Of a stretch of 64,000 nucleotides of DNA, positions 18,201-25,297 are shown piece after piece. The stretch covers positions 1,396,501 through 1,460,500 of the forward strand of contig NZ_CP120849.1 of assembly GCF_029581355.1 (NCBI RefSeq), read 5' to 3'. Position numbers and translations under genes: made by a program. The notes under the pieces are model-generated. The model was not told the origin of the DNA. It ran no database searches and saw only the letters and a list, made by a program, of their open reading frames with translations. This stretch comes from Parabacteroides chongii (GTDB lineage: Bacteria > Bacteroidota > Bacteroidia > Bacteroidales > Tannerellaceae). Position 1 is the first letter of the stretch, and each line of letters opens with the position of its first letter.

Positions 18201-18588
18201 TATTTGCCCCAATAACCGGTTCACCGTTTGTATCCGTTACAGTTCCCTTCAACGACTTTTTTTGATTGGTAGCCTTCTTTTGATACTCCGGCTCAGTCAA
18301 TACAACCTGTGTTTCTCCTTTTATAGTATAAGACACAGAAATCTGTTTAGCGATCTGTCCCATCACCGTTTCAATACTCTGATCGTTTGCATCAACAGAG
18401 ATAGCTGTATTCATACCGGGAAGACCTTTTTTATAGAAAAAGCGATATTTACTTACTTTTTCAATTTGCTTCACCACTTCTGAAGCGGGTTTGTCTTTCA
18501 TATGTATGGTTATCTGAGCGTGGATTTCCAACAGTGGAAAGGTTAACAATAATGTCAGAATAACCGTCTGTTTAAATAAATGCTTCAT
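15298..18588 (-). CDS. SusC/RagA TonB-dependent transporter with STN signalling domain (PUL A)
   Basis: 1096 aa outer-membrane oligosaccharide importer. I start at the ATG at 18588; the frame extends three residues to a TTG. After the signal peptide come an STN domain (about 23-100), a carboxypeptidase-regulatory-like beta sandwich (about 110-185, KGTVTDTNGEPVIGANI), a TonB/plug region with EIVVVGYGTQKK and the SusC hallmark PYILVDGIETG, and a 22-strand barrel ending in a C-terminal Phe (GVNLTF). STN domains relay substrate occupancy to FecR, which fits the adjacent ECF sigma/FecR pair. The 186-bp leader between FecR and this gene contains a likely antisense RNA. Confidence 0.95.
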   Translation of the reverse strand: MKHLFKQTVILTLLLTFPLLEIHAQITIHMKDKPASEVVKQIEKVSKYRFFYKKGLPGMNTAISVDANDQSIETVMGQIAKQISVSYTIKGETQVVLTEPEYQKKATNQKKSLKGTVTDTNGEPVIGANIIQKGTTNGVISDVDGNFSMDVPEGSTLEISYIGYRPKEIKVGSKETVAVTLEEDTQTLEEIVVVGYGTQKKINMTGAVAQIDNKDLESRPIQNLSSGIQGLMPGVTVTSQGGRPGQDGGSIRIRGVGTLNTADPYILVDGIETGTMNSVDPNDVESISVLKDAASAAIYGSKASNGVILITTKRGKTGKPRISYNGYVGIQNPTNLTERLNSYDYARLYSQVMVAEGLTPRFSEEEIQKFKDGTDPNYPNTDWYGEAYRTGIQHSHNVSMSGGTENVKYMGSVGYLNQSGILPNAERQQFNGRTNLDVQLNPRLAVRMNLAYIKNDYSDPTSCYAGGGSGQIFRSLQGMAPWIVGRYPDGTYGTVSDGNPLAWLDLDQTVDRKNQNFSGVLAVDYKVMDGLTATVTGSYVNDQQHYRDFQKYIRYNENKESEPNHLDERYYGWHRATFDALLNYDKQFGLHNLKAMAGWHTEKYDYSYTKAYRKNFPTNDLTDIGAGDAASQTNEGYTRELAMVSWFGRINYDYAGKYLLEANIRSDASSRFADGNRWGYFPSFSGAWRLSEESFMESTKDWLNNLKIRASWGLLGNQDALDEYYPWMSTYNLDAKYLFGGEVNTGYYQKSYKLSTIGWEKARTWGIGLDATINNKINISFDYYDRKTTGIIMDVPVPAEFGLDAYKDNVGAMANRGVELMVSYNNSWGDWKFGATANMAYNKNELLDLGGVDYMTDPKNEYKRREIGKRFNSYYVYKADGFFSSDADAQAYMDKYAGKDGYPFGSQKFKAGDLIYKDANGDGKITADDRVLAGSTDPTVTFALNLNAGYKGFDLSMLFSGAAGVHRMVDGGSVGNFSGDISHPASIWLDAWTPDNQDATMPRIYYMQNSPSASYNVMSTFWIQNTSYLRMKNLQLGYTIPAKILKPIGIENLRVYYSAENLFTLDNMFFDIDPENSGTNEYPLLQTHSFGVNLTF

Positions 18589-18655
18589 GTTACTCAATTT
18601 TCTTTTAATTAGAAATAAGATGTAGATAAAATAAATGTTTGTAACTTTGTAAGCA

Positions 18656-18768
18656 GAGGAGTCCCGTTAACAACAGTCGGTCTCCTACATCGACTGTATC
18701 AACTTATGGGATATCTGCTAAAATTGTACTTGTGAGGTAGCTCTATCAAGGGTTACCTCGCTTTTTTT
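18656..18768 (+). ncRNA. Putative PUL antisense RNA (DonS-like), locus 2
   Basis: Seen on the plus strand: TAACTTTG at 18642-18649, an exact -7 element; then a hairpin (18734-18739 with 18754-18759, extendable by one wobble and one G-C pair) and seven T at 18762-18768. All protein genes nearby are on the minus strand, so a plus-strand promoter and intrinsic terminator here need another explanation. The inferred RNA of about 113 nt lies wholly antisense to the SusC leader. The start is inferred from the -7 position. Precedent: DonS-family cis-antisense RNAs that repress PULs in Bacteroides. Confidence 0.5.
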
Positions 18769-18774
18769 ATTCTT

Positions 18775-19794
18775 TCATTCCTTCCTCATAGGCATATTTG
18801 TTTGAGTTCTTCTTTTCAGGAAAACAGTGTCTCCTTTATATTCATACACAACCGGAGTTGTCAGGTTAATAATATCGATAAAGTTTTCAAGGCTGTTATT
18901 CCGGATAGTTCCTACATAGCATTCTTTCTTCAACGATTCGTCCTCTATATATATGGTCGTATTATACAGGCGATTCATTATACGGGTAATCTCTTCTAAA
19001 GACTCACCGTCGAATGTGATCTCATTCTCCCTCCAAAGAGCTATATCCTGCATGTTTTCATCTTTATATTGTAAAAATCCCCGTGTCAACAGATCGACCT
19101 TAACAGACTCATGCGGTTTAAGAATCGCCACATGATCTTCATAACTGACTCTCACAGAGCCGGAAAACAGCGATGCAATCATTTTATTGTCATCCCTGTA
19201 GGCATTAATATTGAATGCAGTACCCAAAGCTTCCACTTGCATGCCTTTCGCTTCCACGACAAAGCGTTTTGCCGGATTCTTTGCCACTTCAAAATAAGCC
19301 TCTCCTACCAATGTTACATTCCGTTCTTTCATACCATAGTCTGCCGGATAACTGATCTTTGTATCGGAGTTCAACCAGACCTTCGTACTGTCAGGCAAAG
19401 TAACAAAGGCTCGTTGCCCTTTTTCCGCAGAGACCATGAAATTCTGTGTCGACAATTGTTTTTGCTTATGGTTCATATTATAATTGAACAGACTCAATAC
19501 AATGATTATACAAGCCACAGCAATCCGTTGTCCTATTTTCCATGAAAAACGAGAACGCAACGGAACGATTTTCACTTCTTTCTCCTTTTCATCCAGACGA
19601 AGACTTAACCGGCGATACATACGCTCTTGAACATCTTTGGGCATCTCATCCGAACTGTCTTTCCAGGCAGTTTCAAACAGTGCAAAAAACTCTTCTTTGG
19701 ATGCACACTGCCGGAACCATTCCATCAACTGCCGGTTTTCTTCTTCGGTAGTCGTACCTGCTATCAGACGGTGAAGTAATTCTATTCTCATCAT
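18775..19794 (-). CDS. FecR family anti-sigma factor (PUL A)
   Basis: 339 aa. The cytoplasmic sigma-binding region is about 1-85 (LIAGTTTEEENRQLMEWF at the start), followed by one membrane segment at about 90-106 (IAVACIIIVLSLFNYN). The periplasmic FecR domain is about 120-215 (VTLPDSTKVWLNSDTKISYP, then LGTAFNINAY), and the DUF4974-type C-domain about 255-330. It transmits the signal from the STN domain of the SusC encoded downstream to the sigma factor encoded upstream. It is 135 bp after the sigma gene. Confidence 0.93.
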   Translation of the reverse strand: MMRIELLHRLIAGTTTEEENRQLMEWFRQCASKEEFFALFETAWKDSSDEMPKDVQERMYRRLSLRLDEKEKEVKIVPLRSRFSWKIGQRIAVACIIIVLSLFNYNMNHKQKQLSTQNFMVSAEKGQRAFVTLPDSTKVWLNSDTKISYPADYGMKERNVTLVGEAYFEVAKNPAKRFVVEAKGMQVEALGTAFNINAYRDDNKMIASLFSGSVRVSYEDHVAILKPHESVKVDLLTRGFLQYKDENMQDIALWRENEITFDGESLEEITRIMNRLYNTTIYIEDESLKKECYVGTIRNNSLENFIDIINLTTPVVYEYKGDTVFLKRRTQTNMPMRKE

Positions 19795-19929
19795 TGATTC
19801 GTTTATATATAGTAGTCCAATAAATACAGCTACTACTTAGTCTAAATATAAAATATGCTATTCTTTAACTTTAGTTCACAAAATAAATTTTCAAGCACCA
19901 GGGAATATGGAGAGAAACAGAAACGTATC

Positions 19930-20490
19930 TTACAGAGAAAGATAGATAAGAAAGAAAGCGACAGCTTTATTTCCCAGCACTTTACGAAGCTCTTTCAATG
20001 CCTGGTAGATATGGGCTTCCACCGTACGTTCAGACAGGGATAGTCTGTTTGCTATTTCTGCATGCGAAAGATTTTCAAACCGACTCATAATAAATACTTT
20101 CCGCCGCATTTCCGGGAATGAGGAGATTACATTGAAAATATAGTCACGCAGGGAGTCGGCTTCAATCTCATCTTCTTCTGAACTGGAGGTAAGTTTGATG
20201 TCATTGAGTTCCTCTACCGGTTGATTTTTATGAAAGGCTTCTTCTATGTATTTATAAGCTAAGTTACGGGCTATGGTTGAGATATAAGCTTCGAAGTTAA
20301 GTTCCGGTTGAATGTTAACCCGCTTTTCCCAAATCGTAAGGAAGAGCTCCTGCACAACGTCTTCCGCTATATCGGAATCGTTCAGCAAATACAAAACGGT
20401 ATTGTATACTTTCGGACTATACCGCCAGTAAACGGTATTAAAAGCATCCCTGTCTCCCTCTTTAAGACGATATAAAAGTTTACTATCCAT
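19930..20490 (-). CDS. ECF RNA polymerase sigma factor (PUL A)
   Basis: 186 aa. Region 2 is about 8-80 (YRLKEGDRDAFNTVYWRYSP, then DIAEDVVQELFLTIWEKR); region 4 is about 120-175 with LSHAEIANRLSLSERTVEAH as the helix-turn-helix. It heads PUL A and should direct polymerase to the SusC promoter when FecR is signalled. The short hydrophobic C-terminal tail (VAFFLIYLSL) is common in this PUL sigma class. A consensus -7 element lies about 65 bp upstream. Confidence 0.93.
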   Translation of the reverse strand: MDSKLLYRLKEGDRDAFNTVYWRYSPKVYNTVLYLLNDSDIAEDVVQELFLTIWEKRVNIQPELNFEAYISTIARNLAYKYIEEAFHKNQPVEELNDIKLTSSSEEDEIEADSLRDYIFNVISSFPEMRRKVFIMSRFENLSHAEIANRLSLSERTVEAHIYQALKELRKVLGNKAVAFFLIYLSL

Positions 20491-20554
20491 GATTATGCTG
20501 CCATCTCCCCTGAATTAAACATAAAATCTTATGTTTCACTATAAAATAATGCGC

Positions 20555-20562
20555 CAAAGGTA
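20555..20562 (-). promoter_or_regulatory. Candidate promoter of the PUL A sigma gene
   Basis: TACCTTTG on the minus strand fits TAnnTTTG; TTTT lies at the 19-bp spacing where TTTG is expected. An 8-bp inverted repeat (20517-20524 with 20529-20536) lies in the implied leader. Confidence 0.5.
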
Positions 20563-20603
20563 ACAATTTTATCATCGAAAGAAAAAGAGTACATCAAATT
20601 GAA

Positions 20604-20654
20604 AATATAAAAGCAGCTATTCCTTTTCAAAACAGGAATAGCTGCTTTTATATT
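20604..20654 (-). terminator. Strong hairpin terminator between PUL B and PUL A
   Basis: A 21-bp perfect stem (20604-20624 with 20634-20654) with a 9-nt loop lies just after the last gene of PUL B (stop at 20663). The distal part of the stem on the minus strand is A/T-rich. It marks the transcriptional end of PUL B and insulates the PUL A sigma gene. Confidence 0.8.
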
Positions 20655-20662
20655 AATTGCTA

Positions 20663-22852
20663 TCACCGGGCAACAAGTTTTCTCGGATTAATCCGTTCCC
20701 CCGAAGAAGTCACACTATAAAGCATCCATGAATGATCATCGATACGTTCAAGGTGATACAAATTCTCCTTTATCTGCATCTCCTCTTTCAGTTCCTGTGG
20801 AAAAATATTGGCTTTACGGGCATCTTCCCAAGTTCGGAAAGCCTTGAATATTTCGTATTTATCTTTACATTGTTCAACTGTTTTTTCACTTAATCCTAAC
20901 ATATACGTAGCATCCCATGCAATTGCTTTCGACTGAAGATTCTCAATAACCTGTACCGACCATTCCGGATTAAAATTCTGGATACCAAAGGAAGGAGCTA
21001 AAAAGTTATTGATATTTACATTACGTACATCCTTTCCCTGAATTCCCCATTCATTGGTTACCGGATTAAACATGTTATTACCACCTCCAACATTGCAATT
21101 AGCCATATAAAGCCAATTTCCATACATCACACCTGAACCCATTACCCGTAGTTCTTTACCTCCGTATTCTCGATATTTATCAAACAGACGATGATAAAAT
21201 CTTTTTGCCGAATAGTATCCATGTCCCTGATACATGAAACTTTCCTGTCCGTCAAAATCAACATAGTTCATTCCTCCGTCAGTCAATAAACGAGCATAGT
21301 AATCTGCATAATCATCCTGTAGGTTCATATCAGGAACAAAACCATTATAACAGTTCATTTGAAGTTTTCCCAACATTTCACCAGCCTTATGTGGTTGCGG
21401 AGTCGTATTATAAGCACCCCGTTTCACGCCAGTCAATGTATAGGGAATTGTTGTCGTCACTCCGTCATAAGTCAGAATTTCTTTTCCCAATTTCAGAACG
21501 TTCAAAGCATTACAATGCCATGTTCCCCGCTCATTCAACCAGCTGGTATCAGCTACGTATATATTGGTTTGAGTTTCTGAAATATCTTGCGTTATTTGGG
21601 TACGCAGTACCAGGCACAAACTATCATTAGGCACAGGACTTACATCACTGCAATGAGGTTGAAGAAATTCACACAAGGTATGCAATCCATACGCCAAACC
21701 TTTTTTGTTTGCCATCGCCGTAAACTCAGCAATAGGGATCTTCTTTCCACTATAGCTTATCTTCTTTCCTGCCCACCGATCCGCCGGATTGGCATAATAC
21801 TCCCCTATACCTTCATCCTGAACGGCATGTACTCCCAACTGAGATGCATAAGAAATCAAACTGTCATGAGCTCCCCACCAGGCAAGATCGGTACGTCCGG
21901 CCTCCGGGTCGCGTACCCATTTACCATATTGAGTGATATAAGGTAAACCTTCGTTCTTAACGATTGATTCTATCAAATCCAGGGTCTTTTTTCTGGGACA
22001 GGCAAAAAAGGCAACAGAGGAGTCAAGTAAGTCTACATCTATTGTTTCCACCTCATGATGCTTAGGGACATTGATATTGTCAAAGCCAGGGATCAATGTA
22101 AAAAAGATCGTCTGTGGTTTCCGCCGATCACGCGAATGCATGACAATATAAGAACCATATTCCGGATCATATCCGGCTCCATTTCCTGCACACATATAAA
22201 AATGCTCCTCGGCTTTGTCAGTAAACGCAACATCATTCCGACCATCGCCACCAATACGGAACTTCTGGCCTTCCGATAAAGAATCAGGTAATGGATATTT
22301 CATCGGATCAGTCGTATGCACATAATAGTACATCTGATTCCAATCTCCGTCTGTCGGAACACCTGTTATCGTATTATCATTTCCGGCAAACAAACCAATA
22401 GTATAATCTTCATTACTTACCACCCCTAACATATCACCGATATATTCCCGAATGGTCGTATTGTAAGGTCCCCATACTACATTATCTACCTCACCCCGAT
22501 TCTCCAAAGAAAGCAGGCGGAACATGATATATTCCCCTTTTTCTTTCACACCTACAGTTGCCACAGAGCCATTCGGATAACTCAGTACAACAATCCCTTC
22601 ACTCAAACAAGCCGAAGAAGGATAGATAGGATTATCATTGCCTACATACAAAGCCAATAGTGGAGAGGATTTCTTTGAAGACAGATATTCCTGGCCGTCC
22701 ACTTTACTCTTAATACTCCGAATATATCCTGTCGAATCTATCGCCAACGATACGTAGCTGGTTTCCAGATAAAGTTTGCCATCTCCCTGTTTACAGGAAA
22801 AGACAGACATTAAAATACATACTATTGCTAATTTCCAGATTGTTGATTTCAT
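20663..22852 (-). CDS. Lipoprotein, putative (beta/alpha)8 glycosidase of unrecognised family
   Basis: 729 aa lipoprotein (MSVFSC, Cys20). I do not recognise the family with confidence. Residues 25-285 look like an all-beta N-domain. From about 290 the pattern suggests a TIM-barrel hydrolase: WWGAHDSLISYASQLGVHAVQDEGIGEY and, near 528-537, MNYVDFDGQE with Asp534 and Glu537, which resembles the end of a catalytic strand. Between them, residues about 425-495 look like an inserted small beta domain (LKLGKEILTYDG, YTLTGVKRGAYNT). It is the last gene of PUL B and has its own possible promoter, so it may also be transcribed separately. Glycan hydrolysis is inferred from context and fold-like pattern only. 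Confidence 0.6.
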   Translation of the reverse strand: MKSTIWKLAIVCILMSVFSCKQGDGKLYLETSYVSLAIDSTGYIRSIKSKVDGQEYLSSKKSSPLLALYVGNDNPIYPSSACLSEGIVVLSYPNGSVATVGVKEKGEYIMFRLLSLENRGEVDNVVWGPYNTTIREYIGDMLGVVSNEDYTIGLFAGNDNTITGVPTDGDWNQMYYYVHTTDPMKYPLPDSLSEGQKFRIGGDGRNDVAFTDKAEEHFYMCAGNGAGYDPEYGSYIVMHSRDRRKPQTIFFTLIPGFDNINVPKHHEVETIDVDLLDSSVAFFACPRKKTLDLIESIVKNEGLPYITQYGKWVRDPEAGRTDLAWWGAHDSLISYASQLGVHAVQDEGIGEYYANPADRWAGKKISYSGKKIPIAEFTAMANKKGLAYGLHTLCEFLQPHCSDVSPVPNDSLCLVLRTQITQDISETQTNIYVADTSWLNERGTWHCNALNVLKLGKEILTYDGVTTTIPYTLTGVKRGAYNTTPQPHKAGEMLGKLQMNCYNGFVPDMNLQDDYADYYARLLTDGGMNYVDFDGQESFMYQGHGYYSAKRFYHRLFDKYREYGGKELRVMGSGVMYGNWLYMANCNVGGGNNMFNPVTNEWGIQGKDVRNVNINNFLAPSFGIQNFNPEWSVQVIENLQSKAIAWDATYMLGLSEKTVEQCKDKYEIFKAFRTWEDARKANIFPQELKEEMQIKENLYHLERIDDHSWMLYSVTSSGERINPRKLVAR

Positions 22853-22904
22853 ATTTATTTAGAGTCTGTTTAGGTTACTCATGGCAACCCGAATTTAAAC
22901 AATA

Positions 22905-22912
22905 CAAATTTA
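22905..22912 (-). promoter_or_regulatory. Candidate -7 element upstream of the 729-aa lipoprotein gene
   Basis: TAAATTTG on the minus strand, matching TAnnTTTG, in the 132-bp gap before the gene. No -33 box at normal spacing. Confidence 0.3.
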
Positions 22913-22984
22913 AAAGTAGCTATCACTACATAAAATAGCAAATAGCTGCTTATTCGGTGGATTATTATTGCTTTTCTTCCTGAT

Positions 22985-25297
22985 CTACATATTACCGGAA
23001 GAAAGTGAAACCTTAACTTTTTCACCTCCTTTTATCGAAACTTTCCGCCAATCAGCATAAACGTTCCATCCTAATGGCTTCTGTGCCTCAGCCTGCGTTT
23101 CAGCAAAAACTGACACCTCGGCTGGATAATCTGTCGGATTTTCTATTTCTAGCAAAACACCTTTATCGGTTCGTTCCAAAACCCGTGCATTTACATGATC
23201 CAAAACCAGTAATTTATCAGTATCTGTCTGCACATAGATGCCGGGATTCTGCAATATAGATAGCAATGCTACCGTTTCCCAGGCCATATTAGAATCGCCT
23301 GCCGATACACTTCCAATACCATCAAGACCTTCCCAGTCACTTAAATTGACACGTTCCGATACTGACCCCGGAGCAGAACCACGTCCTAATGGATTGGATG
23401 GGGTTGTAACATACTGAACAACATTATGAACAATATCTTTCAGTAACTCCGCATAACGTTCATCGCCGGTAGCCCGATACAATTTTAACAGGAAATCACC
23501 GGAAAGGATATAAATACCCGGAGCACTGTGCTCATTTTGAACACTCGCCCAAACCGAACCAGTCGCTTTCGCATTGATACGACCTAAATCGGATTTTTCA
23601 GGAAACTTATAATCGTATGAGACCACCCAACTGGAGAACATAGCAGCAGCAAAACGAGCTTTGTCCAACCACTCTCTCTTACCTGTTATTTCGTACAAAA
23701 CAGTGAGAGACTCTGCAAACTCAGCAGCCGATTCACTGTCCGGACATTGTAAAATTTCTGCCGGACCGCCTCCGGTATATCCTTTCATCAAATCCCTTTC
23801 ATAATATAGATTCCCTGCAGCCTCAGCTATTTCCAGATAATGGGGTTCATCGTACTTCCCGGATGCCAAAGCCAAAGCGGCAATATTAATAGCTCCCGCT
23901 GTCGAGTTGTTTATATCCATCTCTCCGGTTTCTACATCTACAAATTGCCCGAATTGTCCGTACCGGTTCCAAAGCGTGACCAAACCGTCTGCCGCTTTTC
24001 GAAGCATGTTATCCCATTCCGGATTGATTTGCGAACCAAAGCCATGTTTTTCCAACAATTCTTCCATCTGTATCGTTTGGTATAATACCAGTCCGGTACG
24101 CCTGATCATGGCTATAGAACGTCGTTCACTCATTTCATTGAAATTGTCACCAAACAATTCACCTTTCTTGAACATTCCATAGAAAAGTCCCGATTTCCCT
24201 TGTGCCTGTTGAAGCATATTCAGACTGCTGACAATCCGCTCCACACGCTGTTGTGTTGGTTGGATTGCCTGTGGAAAAGCATATACCGGTATTCCGCTCC
24301 AACCGGTTTGAATATGTCCATAAGGAGAGTCTGAATCCGGTCTGTTACAAATATATTTATAGCGACCATCATCCAACCATTTTGTTCGATCATGGTGATC
24401 CAGGATAATAGAGGCAGTTTCGCTGAATGGCATCCGGTTGATATATTCGTTCTTACCCGATAATGCTTTACGTACTTTAAATAACTTATCGAAGAAGACA
24501 TCTAATGAAGAGGCATCAAAATTATACACATTCACTCTGACAGACACACTATCTCCTTCATTCCAATCGGTTGCACGGTCTGCACTTTCAATCATATTCG
24601 TCATAACGTACTTCTTTTCCCTGACACCCGGTGCTGTTACGACGAAAGAAGCGGTATGTTCTTCCGGGTTTTCCCGAATGATAAATCCGGAAGCCCCTAA
24701 CCTAGTATCCTGGGTTGTCAGTAATATGAATCCTTTTTGACGGGTAGGACTGTAAAAGCCCAACATGGGAGTCGTACAATTACTGGTCAACATCTCTATC
24801 TGCGAAGGAATCGGCTGAACGGACAATCGGGGGATTTGTGTAATGGTTACCGGCATATCCAGTTCCTTCTCTTCTTTATCGTAGATGTAAGGTGGATAAG
24901 GGATATTCAACGACCGGAAACGATTCCCGTTGTACACAGCTGCCGGGGCAAAAACCTGATTGGAGGTATCCCAGTTTTCAAATTTGAATTCAACTCCTAC
25001 TCCGGCATTGTTCATCTTGCCTTTCTCCAATTGAAAGCAATATTTCAGTTCGAATGTACTATCATCATTGCCAAGTATCTGCTGATCGACATTCAGACTC
25101 CATACAGTAGCCCCATCTATCTGTGCAATCTCTTTTTGGAAGAGATAAGATTCCTCCAACTGATTCCCCTCATATTGATAAACATAGGATAAAGCTTCTC
25201 CATCCAATGTACTCAAGAATGACTTTGTCCTTATTTCTGTAGTACAACCGGATATTAACAATCCTAAAACAGGTATTAACCAATGATGTTTATTCAT
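22985..25297 (-). CDS. Lipoprotein, putative six-hairpin ((alpha/alpha)-barrel) glycosidase
   Basis: 770 aa lipoprotein (lipobox LLISGC). Residues 20-270 look like a beta-sandwich. Residues about 290-690 show repeated helical hairpins characteristic of six-hairpin glycosidases, such as GSINIAALALASGKYDE-like and LTVLYEITGKREWLDKARFA segments, including a FLLKLYRATGDERYAELLKD repeat; the C-terminus is again beta-rich. The family is not identified and I cannot assign catalytic residues. Its start codon lies inside the end of the kinase-etherase gene (8-bp overlap), indicating translational coupling within PUL B and hence the same substrate. Confidence 0.6.
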   Translation of the reverse strand: MNKHHWLIPVLGLLISGCTTEIRTKSFLSTLDGEALSYVYQYEGNQLEESYLFQKEIAQIDGATVWSLNVDQQILGNDDSTFELKYCFQLEKGKMNNAGVGVEFKFENWDTSNQVFAPAAVYNGNRFRSLNIPYPPYIYDKEEKELDMPVTITQIPRLSVQPIPSQIEMLTSNCTTPMLGFYSPTRQKGFILLTTQDTRLGASGFIIRENPEEHTASFVVTAPGVREKKYVMTNMIESADRATDWNEGDSVSVRVNVYNFDASSLDVFFDKLFKVRKALSGKNEYINRMPFSETASIILDHHDRTKWLDDGRYKYICNRPDSDSPYGHIQTGWSGIPVYAFPQAIQPTQQRVERIVSSLNMLQQAQGKSGLFYGMFKKGELFGDNFNEMSERRSIAMIRRTGLVLYQTIQMEELLEKHGFGSQINPEWDNMLRKAADGLVTLWNRYGQFGQFVDVETGEMDINNSTAGAINIAALALASGKYDEPHYLEIAEAAGNLYYERDLMKGYTGGGPAEILQCPDSESAAEFAESLTVLYEITGKREWLDKARFAAAMFSSWVVSYDYKFPEKSDLGRINAKATGSVWASVQNEHSAPGIYILSGDFLLKLYRATGDERYAELLKDIVHNVVQYVTTPSNPLGRGSAPGSVSERVNLSDWEGLDGIGSVSAGDSNMAWETVALLSILQNPGIYVQTDTDKLLVLDHVNARVLERTDKGVLLEIENPTDYPAEVSVFAETQAEAQKPLGWNVYADWRKVSIKGGEKVKVSLSSGNM

